The position numbers and the translations under genes were made by a program. This document shows positions 44,867 through 53,052 of a stretch of 64,000 bases of DNA, one piece after another (the first letter of the stretch is position 1; every line of letters begins with the position of its first letter). Origin of the DNA: Pedobacter metabolipauper (lineage in GTDB: Bacteria > Bacteroidota > Bacteroidia > Sphingobacteriales > Sphingobacteriaceae); assembly GCF_004362715.1 (NCBI RefSeq), contig NZ_SNYC01000004.1, positions 1,178,001-1,242,000 of the forward strand, read 5' to 3'. The notes beneath the pieces are model-generated. The model had not been told where the DNA came from. It made no database searches and saw nothing but the letters and a program-made list of their open reading frames with translations.

Positions 44867-46243
44867 ATGAAATACAACATATTTAAAATTAGCTTAATAT
44901 TAATAATCATTTTTTTTCAGTTTTCCTGCAAAAAAATAATTCAGATAGATGTGCCAAAAGATAGCGTGGTACAAGAAACAATTTTTCAAAATAATGATGC
45001 AGCTACATCTGTTATGACTGGAATCTACCGAAGCATGAGCAATAATGGTTTTGCATCCGGTAATAATATGAGTATTACTTCATCGGCAGGTCTTACTGCC
45101 GACGAATTTAGTAGTCATTCTACATTGTTGAAGGAGTTTTATGACAATGAGCTTAACCCACTTACGACCAATATAAGTTCATTATATGCATCCCCTTATG
45201 AGACTATTTATGCAACAAATGTTTTGCTGGAGGGTTTAGAAGGGCAGAATAATATCACATTACCTAATAGAACACAACTTCGTGGAGAAGCACTATTTAT
45301 AAGAGCATTCGCTTATTTTTATCTTGTAAATATGTTCGGATCTGTCCCTTTACATATAACATCAGATTATAGAGTGACACGAATAGCATCCCGCACAACA
45401 GTAACAGAAATCTATAAACAAATTATATCAGATCTAAAAACCGCAGAAAATTTGTTGAAAGATACATACATTACAACTGAACGTATTCGCCCTAACTTAT
45501 CTACAGTGCAAGCACTTTTAGCCCGAACATATTTGTATACTCAGGATTGGGAAAACGCGGAGAAATATGCAACTCTTGTTATCAATAAAACAAGCATTTA
45601 TAATCTAGTAAATGTAGATGCGATATTTTTAAAAAACAGCCAAGAGGCCATTTGGCAACTAATGCCAACGACTGCTAGTGGAAATACTAATGAAGGTACT
45701 TTACTAATTTTGACGGGTACACCAACTAACCTTTCATTGAACAGTGATTTTGCTCTTAATAGTTTTGAAGCGAATGATGAAAGGAAAAATTCTTGGATTA
45801 GGAGTTATACAAATGCAACTGGTACATATTATTATCCATTCAAGTATAAGGCACGAACCGCTAGTCCTGTTACTGAATATTATATGGTAATGCGGTTAGC
45901 TGAGCAGTTTTTAATAAGGGCTGAAGCGCGTGTTCAACAAAAAGATATAAGTGGAGCTATTGATGATATTGATAAAATTAGGAATCGTGCAGGAATTACC
46001 CTAATTAAAAATACAAATCCAAACATAAGTGCTAATGATTTGTCGATTTTAATTCAAAAAGAGCGAAGGGTTGAGTTATTTTCAGAGTGGGGACATCGTT
46101 GGTTTGATCTCAAGAGAAGCGGAAATGCTACTGCAGTTCTAAGCTTAGTAAAACCTATGTGGCAAGCTACAGATGTTTTTTATCCTATCCCTCAGCGCGA
46201 GATCGACTTGAATTCAAATATCACCCAAAATGTTGGTTATTAG
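44867..46243 (+). CDS. RagB/SusD family outer-membrane lipoprotein (locus 2)
   Basis: A 458-residue SusD partner, 9 bp after susC. The lipobox is FFQFSC and the mature start KKIIQIDVPKDSVVQETIFQ is typical. The TPR-like helices contain RGEALFIRAFAYFYLVNMFG. The C-terminal landmarks are EYYMVMRLAEQFLIRAEARV and LIQKERRVELFSEWGHRWFD followed by LKRSGNA. It is AT-rich like the surrounding genes. It should bind the same unknown substrate as the SusC transporter at the cell surface. Confidence 0.95.
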   Translation: MKYNIFKISLILIIIFFQFSCKKIIQIDVPKDSVVQETIFQNNDAATSVMTGIYRSMSNNGFASGNNMSITSSAGLTADEFSSHSTLLKEFYDNELNPLTTNISSLYASPYETIYATNVLLEGLEGQNNITLPNRTQLRGEALFIRAFAYFYLVNMFGSVPLHITSDYRVTRIASRTTVTEIYKQIISDLKTAENLLKDTYITTERIRPNLSTVQALLARTYLYTQDWENAEKYATLVINKTSIYNLVNVDAIFLKNSQEAIWQLMPTTASGNTNEGTLLILTGTPTNLSLNSDFALNSFEANDERKNSWIRSYTNATGTYYYPFKYKARTASPVTEYYMVMRLAEQFLIRAEARVQQKDISGAIDDIDKIRNRAGITLIKNTNPNISANDLSILIQKERRVELFSEWGHRWFDLKRSGNATAVLSLVKPMWQATDVFYPIPQREIDLNSNITQNVGY

Positions 46244-46305
46244 ATTTTATGAATTTAATTACTCAATACAGTTTATAAATGGGTTTTACTAAATATTTAT
46301 ATATT

Positions 46306-47796
46306 ATGAAGACTAAAATAGTATTGCTTTTTGCATTGACAATCATAACTTGTTTTTTCCATACCCAACTGAAAGCACAGAATAAACCTCCCAAGTTCTC
46401 AGGCACATTTGCGTATTCAACTGACACAATTTTAGATGCAATTGATTTCCGTACTATGAAAGAAAATATATGGTGGGGAGAGTTAATACCTTATATTGTA
46501 AGTTTAAAGAATAAAAATCATTTTTCCTGTATAATGGATAAGTTGAAAGAGCCACAGTTGCTTCAAATTAACTTCATGAAATCTGGAAAACACATTCTGG
46601 TTCCAGGAGAATATTATGTGGAGATGGATGATGATATAAAGATTGGATTTTTTAAAGTATCAGAGAGGGATTCCTTAGTATTTAGTGGAAAAGGAAGTGA
46701 AAAGTATAATTTAATTAATGCTGTAAAACAACAGCAGAACAAATTCAAAGATTTGACATCAAAGTTAAATAATCCTAAAAGTAATAAAGATCTTCAAGTT
46801 TACCTTAATGAATATACCAAGTTGGCTTTGCGATTTATGTATGAGCAATCAAGTCTTATTAACAAATATGATGGTGTAAACAAAAGTATGAAAAAGTTAA
46901 TAGGGTACGAATTTGATATCTATCAAACTTACTGGGCAAATATACTTTTATATTTTTATTTGTATGATAAAAATTATGCAAATGAGACATCAAGAAAGAT
47001 AGTAAAAGACGCTCTAAACAACGGGATACTTTCGTTTAATACCCCTGACTCAATAAGTGTTCTAGCTCCAGTACAGTACATGGGATTATTATTTAGAATG
47101 AAGGTGAAAATGGTGATAAATAACGAACCTACCAATTTGGCATCTTTTTATAAAAGACTAAAAGAGAACTATACGGGGCTTGTTAGAGAAAGGTTGATGG
47201 TTGAGTTCTTAACTAGTACTTCAAATATGAGTTTTATTACGTCTTATAAACCAGATGTTTATGATTCTATCATTGTAGACGCAAGTAATTCAGTGGTTCA
47301 TCCGTATTACAAGGAATTGATTGAAAAGAAGGGCAGAACAAGAAAAGGTAGCAAAGTTTTAAATGCAGAATTTACTGACTTACTCGGAAAACCTTTTAAG
47401 ATTGAGTCGATGAAAGGTAAAGTTGTCTTGATTGATGCTTGGAGTGTAGGTTGCACTGGCTGTGCCCTATTTCATAAACTTTTCGAGAGTAGGATTCACC
47501 CGTTCTTCAAAAATAATCCTGATTTCAAAGTTCTAAGTATTAATGCAGATAAATCACATGAAAGATGGATTGAGGGATTAAATAGCGGAAAATTTAGTGC
47601 GAATGAGTATTTAAATGTTGGTGTTGGTGAATTAGGTATAAATCATCCTTTTTTTAAATATTATACTAATGCAATGCCTTTATTGTTAATAGTAGATAAA
47701 GAGGGTCGATTAATTACCAAATTAAGTGGAGTAGAAAAAATTGAGGAAATCGTTGATGTTATAAATATTGCTCTTAACGAAAAAAATATTAAGTAG
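46306..47796 (+). CDS. TlpA-like thioredoxin-fold protein (locus 2)
   Basis: About 496 residues from the ATG at 46306 (MKTKIVLLFALTIITCFFHT); an ATG at 46279 is also possible and would add nine residues. A signal peptide ends near QLKAQ. A long helical and beta N-terminal part of unknown type is followed by the C-terminal thioredoxin fold: KVVLIDAWSVGCTGCALFHK with redox cysteines C-T-G-C (residues 392 and 395 counted from 46279), and NAMPLLLIVDKEGRLITKL with the cis-Pro. The Trp of the usual WCxxC is replaced by Gly. It is the last gene of locus 2 and convergent with the CX6C-peptide/MauE operon, for which it is the nearest candidate thiol partner. Confidence 0.85.
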   Translation: MKTKIVLLFALTIITCFFHTQLKAQNKPPKFSGTFAYSTDTILDAIDFRTMKENIWWGELIPYIVSLKNKNHFSCIMDKLKEPQLLQINFMKSGKHILVPGEYYVEMDDDIKIGFFKVSERDSLVFSGKGSEKYNLINAVKQQQNKFKDLTSKLNNPKSNKDLQVYLNEYTKLALRFMYEQSSLINKYDGVNKSMKKLIGYEFDIYQTYWANILLYFYLYDKNYANETSRKIVKDALNNGILSFNTPDSISVLAPVQYMGLLFRMKVKMVINNEPTNLASFYKRLKENYTGLVRERLMVEFLTSTSNMSFITSYKPDVYDSIIVDASNSVVHPYYKELIEKKGRTRKGSKVLNAEFTDLLGKPFKIESMKGKVVLIDAWSVGCTGCALFHKLFESRIHPFFKNNPDFKVLSINADKSHERWIEGLNSGKFSANEYLNVGVGELGINHPFFKYYTNAMPLLLIVDKEGRLITKLSGVEKIEEIVDVINIALNEKNIK

Positions 47797-47862
47797 TAAT
47801 TTGTGTTAAATTAGGAAATAGTGTCTAAAAAATAATTTTTCACCTCCATTTTTTTGTTAATA

Positions 47863-48102
47863 CTAATCATATCTTAAAAATGCCAGTTCAAGTATATTGA
47901 CCATTGTACTTTCGTCTTGAATCAATGGAGATGAGAAGATAGGTAATTGAATAAATATACAAAACGCTGCTCCTCCTCCGCATTCGTATACAGGGGCTGG
48001 ACCAGGTGAATTTGTTCCATATACCACTGTGATTGCATCACTGTTTAAAGATGCAATTATAGGTGCTATTATTAGTAGAGTATTTTGAAATATCTTTTTC
48101 AT
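47863..48102 (-). CDS. secreted 79-residue CX6C peptide A
   Basis: The frame extends further upstream, but the ATG at 48102 removes the overlap with the preceding gene and gives a proper signal peptide (MKKIFQNTLLIIAPIIASLN ending SDA). The mature peptide starts ITVVYGTNSPGPAPVYECGG and has exactly two cysteines, C41 and C48, spaced CX6C, and ends AFLRYD. It aligns with peptide B at 49323-49562: same length (79), same signal-peptide length, the shared TVVY start, an acidic residue before the first Cys, CX6C, and a terminal YD. It resembles the small DUF6520-like exported proteins of Bacteroidota. It is last in the MauE operon, 37 bp after the propeller-like gene. Function unknown. Confidence 0.7.
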   Translation of the reverse strand: MKKIFQNTLLIIAPIIASLNSDAITVVYGTNSPGPAPVYECGGGAAFCIFIQLPIFSSPLIQDESTMVNILELAFLRYD

Positions 48103-48139
48103 TTGATTGTATCTATTGATCCAAATGTTAATATGAATT

Positions 48140-49198
48140 TTAGCTTTTATAACTATATTTAACAAGATATCTGTCAAAAATAGCAATTATTTGATTAGAA
48201 GTAACCTCTATTCTCTTAAGTTTAAACCTATTGTATTTAGGTATATAAAATGAATATTGATATTTTCCATCCTTAATAGAATATACATCTATTGGTTGAT
48301 TTTCCTTAAATTCAGCGCTACTTTCATTATCTGCTTTTAATTGAGAAATAATATATACAAAACCGTTATTAATTGCGAAATCGGAATTGATGAAGCTAGG
48401 AGGTGAAATCTGCGTTGTTTTATTCGCATATTTACCATTCTTCAACTTAGTTTTAAATACACCAAGTTTAAGCTTTGGCAAGGTAACTGTATCAATTGTT
48501 TTGCTTTTATATAATAGATTCAAATTTGTATCTAAGCATAAAAATTCTCCTGAATATAAGTAAGAGTATATAAATCTGCTATTTTCTTTATCATATCTAA
48601 GGAAACCATCATTTCCAAAATATCCATCTAAATGTTTAGGGAGTGTATATCTTTTATTTTCTATAGATTTGTTCGAAAGTCTAATTTTAACTAAAGACAT
48701 ACTTTTATCTTGCCCTGTACCTTCAATTGATCTTACTATTACTGATGAATCTGATATTGGTGTACAATTGTCTGTGTAAATTAATGGAATTTTGTATTTT
48801 CTTATCTGTTTGCTACCTAATACTTCCAATGACCCTTCTGAATTACTTAAATATAATTTTTCTGATGGACTAAATCGAATAATGATGTAATTTGATTTGA
48901 TATTAAAAGTAGGAGCCGCTTTTAAACGTATTGACTTAATTTGGTTGTTGGACTCATCTATCTTATAAATTATTAATGGATGATGATGAGAGTATAAGTC
49001 TATTTCTCTATTTGGTTTTTTTGCAAAATAAAAAAATCTCTCTGGCAGTTCTATTGCTTTGGGTTCTCCTATGTTTAAATCTATCAACTTTCTTGTGAAA
49101 CCGTTATTCGGTTTATACCCGTTAATTTTCATGAAAATGAAAAACGAAATTAGACAGACGGTAACAATAAAGAAAATAATCAATATTTGTTTTTTCAT
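48140..49198 (-). CDS. membrane-anchored beta-rich (propeller-like) protein
   Basis: 352 residues I cannot assign to a named family. An N-terminal signal anchor (QILIIFFIVTVCLISFFIF) is followed by an extracytoplasmic part made almost entirely of short beta strands with repeated aromatic/Asp turns, for example SRFIYSYLYSGEFLCLDTNL, NGFVYIISQL and QPIDVYSIKDGKYQYSFYIP. Strand-turn units like these recur about every 40-50 residues, which fits a six- or seven-bladed propeller, but this is by eye. It lies between the two CX6C peptide genes and downstream of a strong terminator. Very AT-rich (22% GC over 48541-48600 by hand count). Confidence 0.65.
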   Translation of the reverse strand: MKKQILIIFFIVTVCLISFFIFMKINGYKPNNGFTRKLIDLNIGEPKAIELPERFFYFAKKPNREIDLYSHHHPLIIYKIDESNNQIKSIRLKAAPTFNIKSNYIIIRFSPSEKLYLSNSEGSLEVLGSKQIRKYKIPLIYTDNCTPISDSSVIVRSIEGTGQDKSMSLVKIRLSNKSIENKRYTLPKHLDGYFGNDGFLRYDKENSRFIYSYLYSGEFLCLDTNLNLLYKSKTIDTVTLPKLKLGVFKTKLKNGKYANKTTQISPPSFINSDFAINNGFVYIISQLKADNESSAEFKENQPIDVYSIKDGKYQYSFYIPKYNRFKLKRIEVTSNQIIAIFDRYLVKYSYKS

Positions 49199-49278
49199 AA
49201 CATATGATTGTTAAATAAGTAATTTTGATAAAGAGTTTTAGTTACTAATTTAAATAGATTTTGATTTTAAGATTTATC

Positions 49279-49318
49279 AAAAAATTAAGGTTATCCTTTA
49301 GGATAACCTTAATTTTTT
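49279..49318 (-). terminator. perfect 18-bp hairpin between peptide B and the propeller-like gene
   Basis: AAAAAATTAAGGTTATCC (49279-49296) pairs fully with GGATAACCTTAATTTTTT (49301-49318) around TTTA. On the minus strand it follows the peptide B stop by 4 nt and ends in six T. It should stop most transcripts after peptide B and let a fraction read through to the downstream genes. Confidence 0.8.
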
Positions 49319-49322
49319 GATA

Positions 49323-49562
49323 CTAGTCGTATAAAGCATTTTCTGTACCTGCTGGAGCCAATGTATTTGGTTTACCTTGATTTCCGCTGGCAAAGCTTAC
49401 AATGTAAAGTGGAGTTGGAGTTATTGTTGAACAAAGAGTTGAACCAGCTGCACAATCATAAGGGGTATTAGATCCAGATGGATAAACAACCGTTGCTTCT
49501 GAAGTAAGAGCTCCGCCTACAGCTACTATAGCTAATGCAGCGGCAAAAATTAATTTTTTCAT
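49323..49562 (-). CDS. secreted 79-residue CX6C peptide B
   Basis: A small exported protein with an ideal signal peptide (MKKLIFAAALAIVAVGGALT ending SEA). The mature part is TVVYPSGSNTPYDCAAGSTL followed by a second Cys: C37 and C44, spaced CX6C, the only cysteines. It has no Trp and ends ENALYD. It is homologous to peptide A at 47863-48102 and resembles DUF6520-like peptides of Bacteroidota, which I recall next to MauE/DoxX membrane proteins. It follows the MauE gene by 80 bp and is followed at once by a strong terminator, an arrangement that would make it the most abundant product of the operon. Its job (structural, signalling or toxin-like) is unknown. Confidence 0.75.
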   Translation of the reverse strand: MKKLIFAAALAIVAVGGALTSEATVVYPSGSNTPYDCAAGSTLCSTITPTPLYIVSFASGNQGKPNTLAPAGTENALYD

Positions 49563-49642
49563 ATTATTTAATTTTGATTTAAGTACCTACTCTATTACAG
49601 GTTTTCGGTTTCCCCTGAATCAATTGGCCAATGAATATTTTA

Positions 49643-50125
49643 TTAAGGATTTTGGACTACCTTATTTTGTTTAGTACTGGGTTGTAATAAAATTCCAATT
49701 ATCGTTAGTAGAATAAAAAAGATATTGAATACTAGGTGCTGATCCCAATTCATCTTTTGTAATACCCCTCCACAACTGCAGGGTATTACGTCACTAAAGT
49801 GCAAGATCGAATAGATGTAGACAGTGAATGTTGTCATCAAGGCTAACGAAGCATATAATCCTACTAATACAGTTCTTGAAAATATCAGTAGAATGCTAAT
49901 TATAATTTCTACAGTTGGTACAAGCCAAGGCAAAACCATCGAAAAATCTGATATGATAGGAGTTTTTGCAATTTGAATTTTAAAATTCTGATAATCTGCT
50001 AATTTACTTGTTGCCGCATATAAGAATAACAAAATGTAAAGGCTGGAGATAATAGATACAATTGTTTCCTTTCTTATATAATACCATCTTAAATTATTTG
50101 TTTTGCTATTCGAAACCATACTCAT
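49643..50125 (-). CDS. MauE/DoxX family redox-associated membrane protein
   Basis: A 160-residue four-helix membrane protein. The helices are IVSIISSLYILLFLYAATSK, FSMVLPWLVPTVEIIISILL, VLVGLYASLALMTTFTVYIY and HLVFNIFFILLTIIGILLQ. Between helices three and four lies the periplasmic pair in HFSDVIPCSCGGVLQKMNW (C116 and C118), the CSCGG signature of MauE-like proteins. MauE helps form disulfides in the small subunit of methylamine dehydrogenase, and related proteins work with thioredoxin-like partners. It is first in the operon with two CX6C peptides and a beta-rich protein, which makes disulfide formation in those peptides the natural inference. Confidence 0.85.
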   Translation of the reverse strand: MSMVSNSKTNNLRWYYIRKETIVSIISSLYILLFLYAATSKLADYQNFKIQIAKTPIISDFSMVLPWLVPTVEIIISILLIFSRTVLVGLYASLALMTTFTVYIYSILHFSDVIPCSCGGVLQKMNWDQHLVFNIFFILLTIIGILLQPSTKQNKVVQNP

Positions 50126-50145
50126 AATCTCTATCGTTTTGTTAA

Positions 50146-50153
50146 ATCAAATG
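50146..50153 (-). promoter_or_regulatory. candidate -7 element of the MauE operon
   Basis: TACATTTG on the minus strand (50153-50146) fits TAnnTTTG and lies 20 nt before the MauE start. No TTG at the right distance was found, so only the -7 part is supported. The rest of the gap (50126-50319) shows nothing else. Confidence 0.4.
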
Positions 50154-50319
50154 TAAGGTCAATATTCTTTAAAGTTGTAAAATTGCCTTTTCCAAAAACT
50201 GGAATTTCCTTTGCAAAAAAAATGAAAACATGTTCGTTAAACTCAGAACCTTGATTAATAATTGCGCGTTTGTCGCTCTGAAGCTGTTTGAAGCCATATT
50301 TCATATTTCAGCGAACTTT

Positions 50320-50922
50320 TCATCTGCTTTTTAATAACCGGTTATAATGCTGAATGGACATCCGAAGCCAATCCGCAATTAACGTTTTTGGAACGGCCTC
50401 TAAAAGTTCCGCCGGATAAATTCGGTTCATCTCTTCCACCTTTTCCAGAGCGCCAAATTCTTGCGCAATAAGGTCCTTGTTACTGTATAATAGATTATCC
50501 TCTTTTAGAATTTTAAATAATACCTGGGTGTAGGGGAAATGTTCAAACAGATCTTCAATTTGTTTAAAAGATAGAGAGGCCACGACCGTATCTGGATAGG
50601 CTTCTATAGATAGATGTGATTCTGTTTGCGCTATAAAATGTTTGGCATCGGCAACCATCGCGCCATCCAGCCAAAGGAACACGACCTTATTCTTTTGTTT
50701 GCGGATGTCAAAAGTGAATCCGGTTACAATACCCTTGATCACAAAGAACATTCGATCGGGAACTCCATTAGGAGTGAATAGACGTATTTTGCTATCGTAT
50801 TTCACATAGCTCATTTGATCAGCTAAATAATCATTAAGCTTTTCACGCTCGGCTAGATCATTTAGCTCAATAGGAAGCACGTGGCCGCCAAAAAGATGCA
50901 GATATGCATTTTGCTTAATCAT
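50320..50922 (-). CDS. Crp/Fnr-like regulator, copy 1
   Basis: A 200-residue protein with a cyclic-nucleotide-binding-like beta-roll (VKYDSKIRLFTPNGVPDRMF then FVIKGIVTGFTFDI, residues about 38-80), a long dimer helix and a short C-terminal helix-turn-helix (VPKTLIADWLRMSIQHYNRL). Such proteins are common in Bacteroidota and bind unknown effectors; the usual cAMP-binding residues are not evident. It is paralogous to the next gene (shared HFPYTxxxF and the VPKxLxADxL motif). It is transcribed away from the membrane/XRE pair and upstream of the MauE operon, so it might regulate either. Promoter not seen. Confidence 0.8.
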   Translation of the reverse strand: MIKQNAYLHLFGGHVLPIELNDLAEREKLNDYLADQMSYVKYDSKIRLFTPNGVPDRMFFVIKGIVTGFTFDIRKQKNKVVFLWLDGAMVADAKHFIAQTESHLSIEAYPDTVVASLSFKQIEDLFEHFPYTQVLFKILKEDNLLYSNKDLIAQEFGALEKVEEMNRIYPAELLEAVPKTLIADWLRMSIQHYNRLLKSR

Positions 50923-50971
50923 AATTTCAAAATTTAGGTGGAGGCGCTAAAATTTTTTACATCATTAATAA

Positions 50972-51577
50972 TTACCGGTAATCGCTATACAACTGTGTTA
51001 GGCGCTGTCTGGTAATGTGCAGAAAATCTGCGGTCAGCTTTTTCGGTACATGTTGCTCAAACTTTGGAAACATGCAGCGCATTTCTTCCAGACGCTCCCG
51101 TCCAGTGACGCATTTCTCCAAAAGATCAATATTGCAATGCTTACAATTATTTTCCTCCAGGCCATCGAGAAATATCCGGGTGTAGGGGAAGTGTTCAAAC
51201 AAGGAGATCAGCTTTCTGTAAGTTATAGAAATCAGTATGGTTCCTGGAGCAGTGACTTGTAAATTCAGATTTGTTCTGCTGCGGGATATAAAGCTCTCTG
51301 CATCCGCTACCAACGAATTTTTAAGCCAGAGAAACGCAACTTTCTCCTTGTTTTTCCGGTCAATGGTATATCCCTTAACCATACCTTTGTGTACATAATA
51401 AACATGGTCTGGCACATAATCGGCTTGTAAGAGCACCGTGTTGTTGCTGTATTCCGCAATGCATACCTGGGTATTAAAATAACTGATCAATTTTTCGCGT
51501 TCATTTTCGTCTTTTAATTCTTCCGGAATGCTCTTGCACGCAAAAAGAAAATCATAAAGAATTTGTTCGTTTAACAT
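50972..51577 (-). CDS. Crp/Fnr-like regulator, copy 2
   Basis: A 201-residue paralogue of copy 1, 49 bp upstream of it in the same direction. The beta-roll includes CIAEYSNNTVLLQADYVPDH and VYYVHKGMVKGYTIDRKNKE. The C-terminal helix-turn-helix is VPKKLTADFLHITRQRLTQL, closer to the canonical Crp recognition helix than in copy 1. It has five cysteines, two of them in CKHC near residue 146, which copy 1 lacks, so a redox or metal response is possible but unproven. The tandem copies probably arose by duplication. Confidence 0.8.
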   Translation of the reverse strand: MLNEQILYDFLFACKSIPEELKDENEREKLISYFNTQVCIAEYSNNTVLLQADYVPDHVYYVHKGMVKGYTIDRKNKEKVAFLWLKNSLVADAESFISRSRTNLNLQVTAPGTILISITYRKLISLFEHFPYTRIFLDGLEENNCKHCNIDLLEKCVTGRERLEEMRCMFPKFEQHVPKKLTADFLHITRQRLTQLYSDYR

Positions 51578-52063
51578 AGTGTTGATTTAAAGTTGAGAGC
51601 ACGACTATAGGACTAGTGATAGATGATGAATCGGTTAATTTCATCTGTAATGAACCGGGTACGGATAATTATCGTGCAGTGTTAAGGTAAATTTTATCGC
51701 AGCCCATCTTCCTTTAGCAGATAGATAACAATAAAAGGGGGCTAAGATCTTAATCGATAAAGTTAAGATGATAGCGCAAGTAATAACCTTGCAGCGCATT
51801 TATAATAGGGGGCTTAGTCGTTTGCTAAAGCCTGGTTGTTTAAATAGCCAAGGAGCTATTTGTGAAGTTAAATCTGCCGGATTATTCTGGTCAGCACTCG
51901 TAATGAAAATGGTTATCGTCAAATAATTTACAAGTTCTGAACTTTTTTTTGAAAAAGAAATGGACATTCCTGTCAAAATCAAGCACGTTTTTAATTTTAA
52001 ATGTAAAATATATTTGTTAATTAGTAAAGTATATTTTACATTTGGTCTTATAAACTTAACATT
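51578..52063. other. 486-bp region upstream of the membrane protein/XRE pair
   Basis: No gene is supported. It holds a 7-bp hairpin AAATAGC/GCTATTT (51842-51861) without a T run, and the promoter/operator of the plus-strand pair at its right end. Confidence 0.4.
51999..52044 (+). promoter_or_regulatory. promoter inside a 14-bp inverted repeat, before the membrane protein/XRE pair
   Basis: AAATGTAAAATATA (51999-52012) and TATATTTTACATTT (52030-52043) are perfect 14-bp arms. TTG (52014-52016), 20 nt, TACATTTG (52037-52044) is a full promoter match whose -7 element lies in the right arm. A repressor bound here would shut off the pair; the XRE protein it encodes is the obvious candidate. Confidence 0.65.
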
Positions 52064-53017
52064 ATGAAAGCAAAGTATTTGTTCCCGCCTTATTTTAGAA
52101 TAATTGGCATCCTGTTAGCCATACCCGGACTCATTCTGGGCTACCTGTTTATATTTCATGGTTACAATATTCCAGGATTTGATTCCGGTGCAGATTCAAA
52201 CCACATGCTTGGTAAGCTGGCCAACTACACCAATGAAATTGCATTAACACTTGCCGTAATTGGATTTTTATTCATCGCATTTTCTAAAGTAAAAAGGGAA
52301 GATGAACTCACCGCTTATCTTCGCCTCAATGCATTATACTGGGCTGTACTGATCAATTATTTGTTTTATGGAAAGTCCCTGATCATGGATGGCATAGGCA
52401 TGATGGTGAGTCCGGATGCATACGGTGGAGAGGTTCATGATTTTATATCATATAATTTATGTACACCTTTAATTATCTTCTGCCTGCGGTTCTATTACCT
52501 GCTCTATAAGAATAAACAAAGCAATGAGGTACCCAGATTGCCTTTATTAAAAATTTCGGCCTTTACTAAAATCGTTCGCTTATTATGTATCCTCGGGACA
52601 GTCGTCGCTGTTATCATGGCCGTATATACACTTGGATTTAATACATTTTTTGATGATGAACCCAAATGGGCGAATTATCTCTATTCTTTATACTACTTTA
52701 TGCCATTTCTATTCTTATTGTGGGCCTATTCGAAAGAACCTGCTGAAGATGAACTGATCAGTTCGCTACGTTTAGAAGCCATGCAGATTGCCGTTTATGT
52801 AAACTATGCCGTTTTACTCATCTCAAACTTCAGCTTCTTTTACTTCGAATTCTTAATTGTACAGGTTTTTAACCTCAGTACCATTCCGCTCATATTCCTC
52901 ATCATCTTTCGGTACCGGCTGTTTCGTTTATCCCGCCAGCAATATCCTGAAGATGCTGCGGATTCCGGAGCACTGGAAACTGATCCTTCCATAGGGTTAA
53001 AACACACTAACAACTAA
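52064..53017 (+). CDS. multi-pass membrane protein of unknown function
   Basis: A 317-residue integral membrane protein with about eight hydrophobic segments (for example RIIGILLAIPGLILGYLFIF, EIALTLAVIGFLFIAFSKV and LYYFMPFLFLLWAYS). Two segments are followed by matching sequences, KREDELTAYLRLNALYWAVL and PAEDELISSLRLEAMQIAVY, so the protein looks like an internal duplication with the cytoplasmic motif xEDELxxxLRLxAxxxAV in each half. I do not recognise the family. It is paired with a small XRE regulator 36 bp downstream, the arrangement known for DUF2975-type membrane proteins with YozG-like regulators. Confidence 0.7.
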   Translation: MKAKYLFPPYFRIIGILLAIPGLILGYLFIFHGYNIPGFDSGADSNHMLGKLANYTNEIALTLAVIGFLFIAFSKVKREDELTAYLRLNALYWAVLINYLFYGKSLIMDGIGMMVSPDAYGGEVHDFISYNLCTPLIIFCLRFYYLLYKNKQSNEVPRLPLLKISAFTKIVRLLCILGTVVAVIMAVYTLGFNTFFDDEPKWANYLYSLYYFMPFLFLLWAYSKEPAEDELISSLRLEAMQIAVYVNYAVLLISNFSFFYFEFLIVQVFNLSTIPLIFLIIFRYRLFRLSRQQYPEDAADSGALETDPSIGLKHTNN

Positions 53018-53052
53018 AAGACAATTAAAACAGAGCATAAGAACGGAAACAG

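Noticed and set aside
47863..50125. A true methylamine dehydrogenase cluster
   Set aside because: The peptides contain no Trp for a TTQ cofactor and only two cysteines each, and there is no MauG-type diheme gene; only the maturation logic is similar.
51800..51982. 60-codon minus-strand frame upstream of the membrane protein/XRE pair
   Set aside because: No homology that I can recognise, no promoter, and low-complexity base composition; not supported as a gene.
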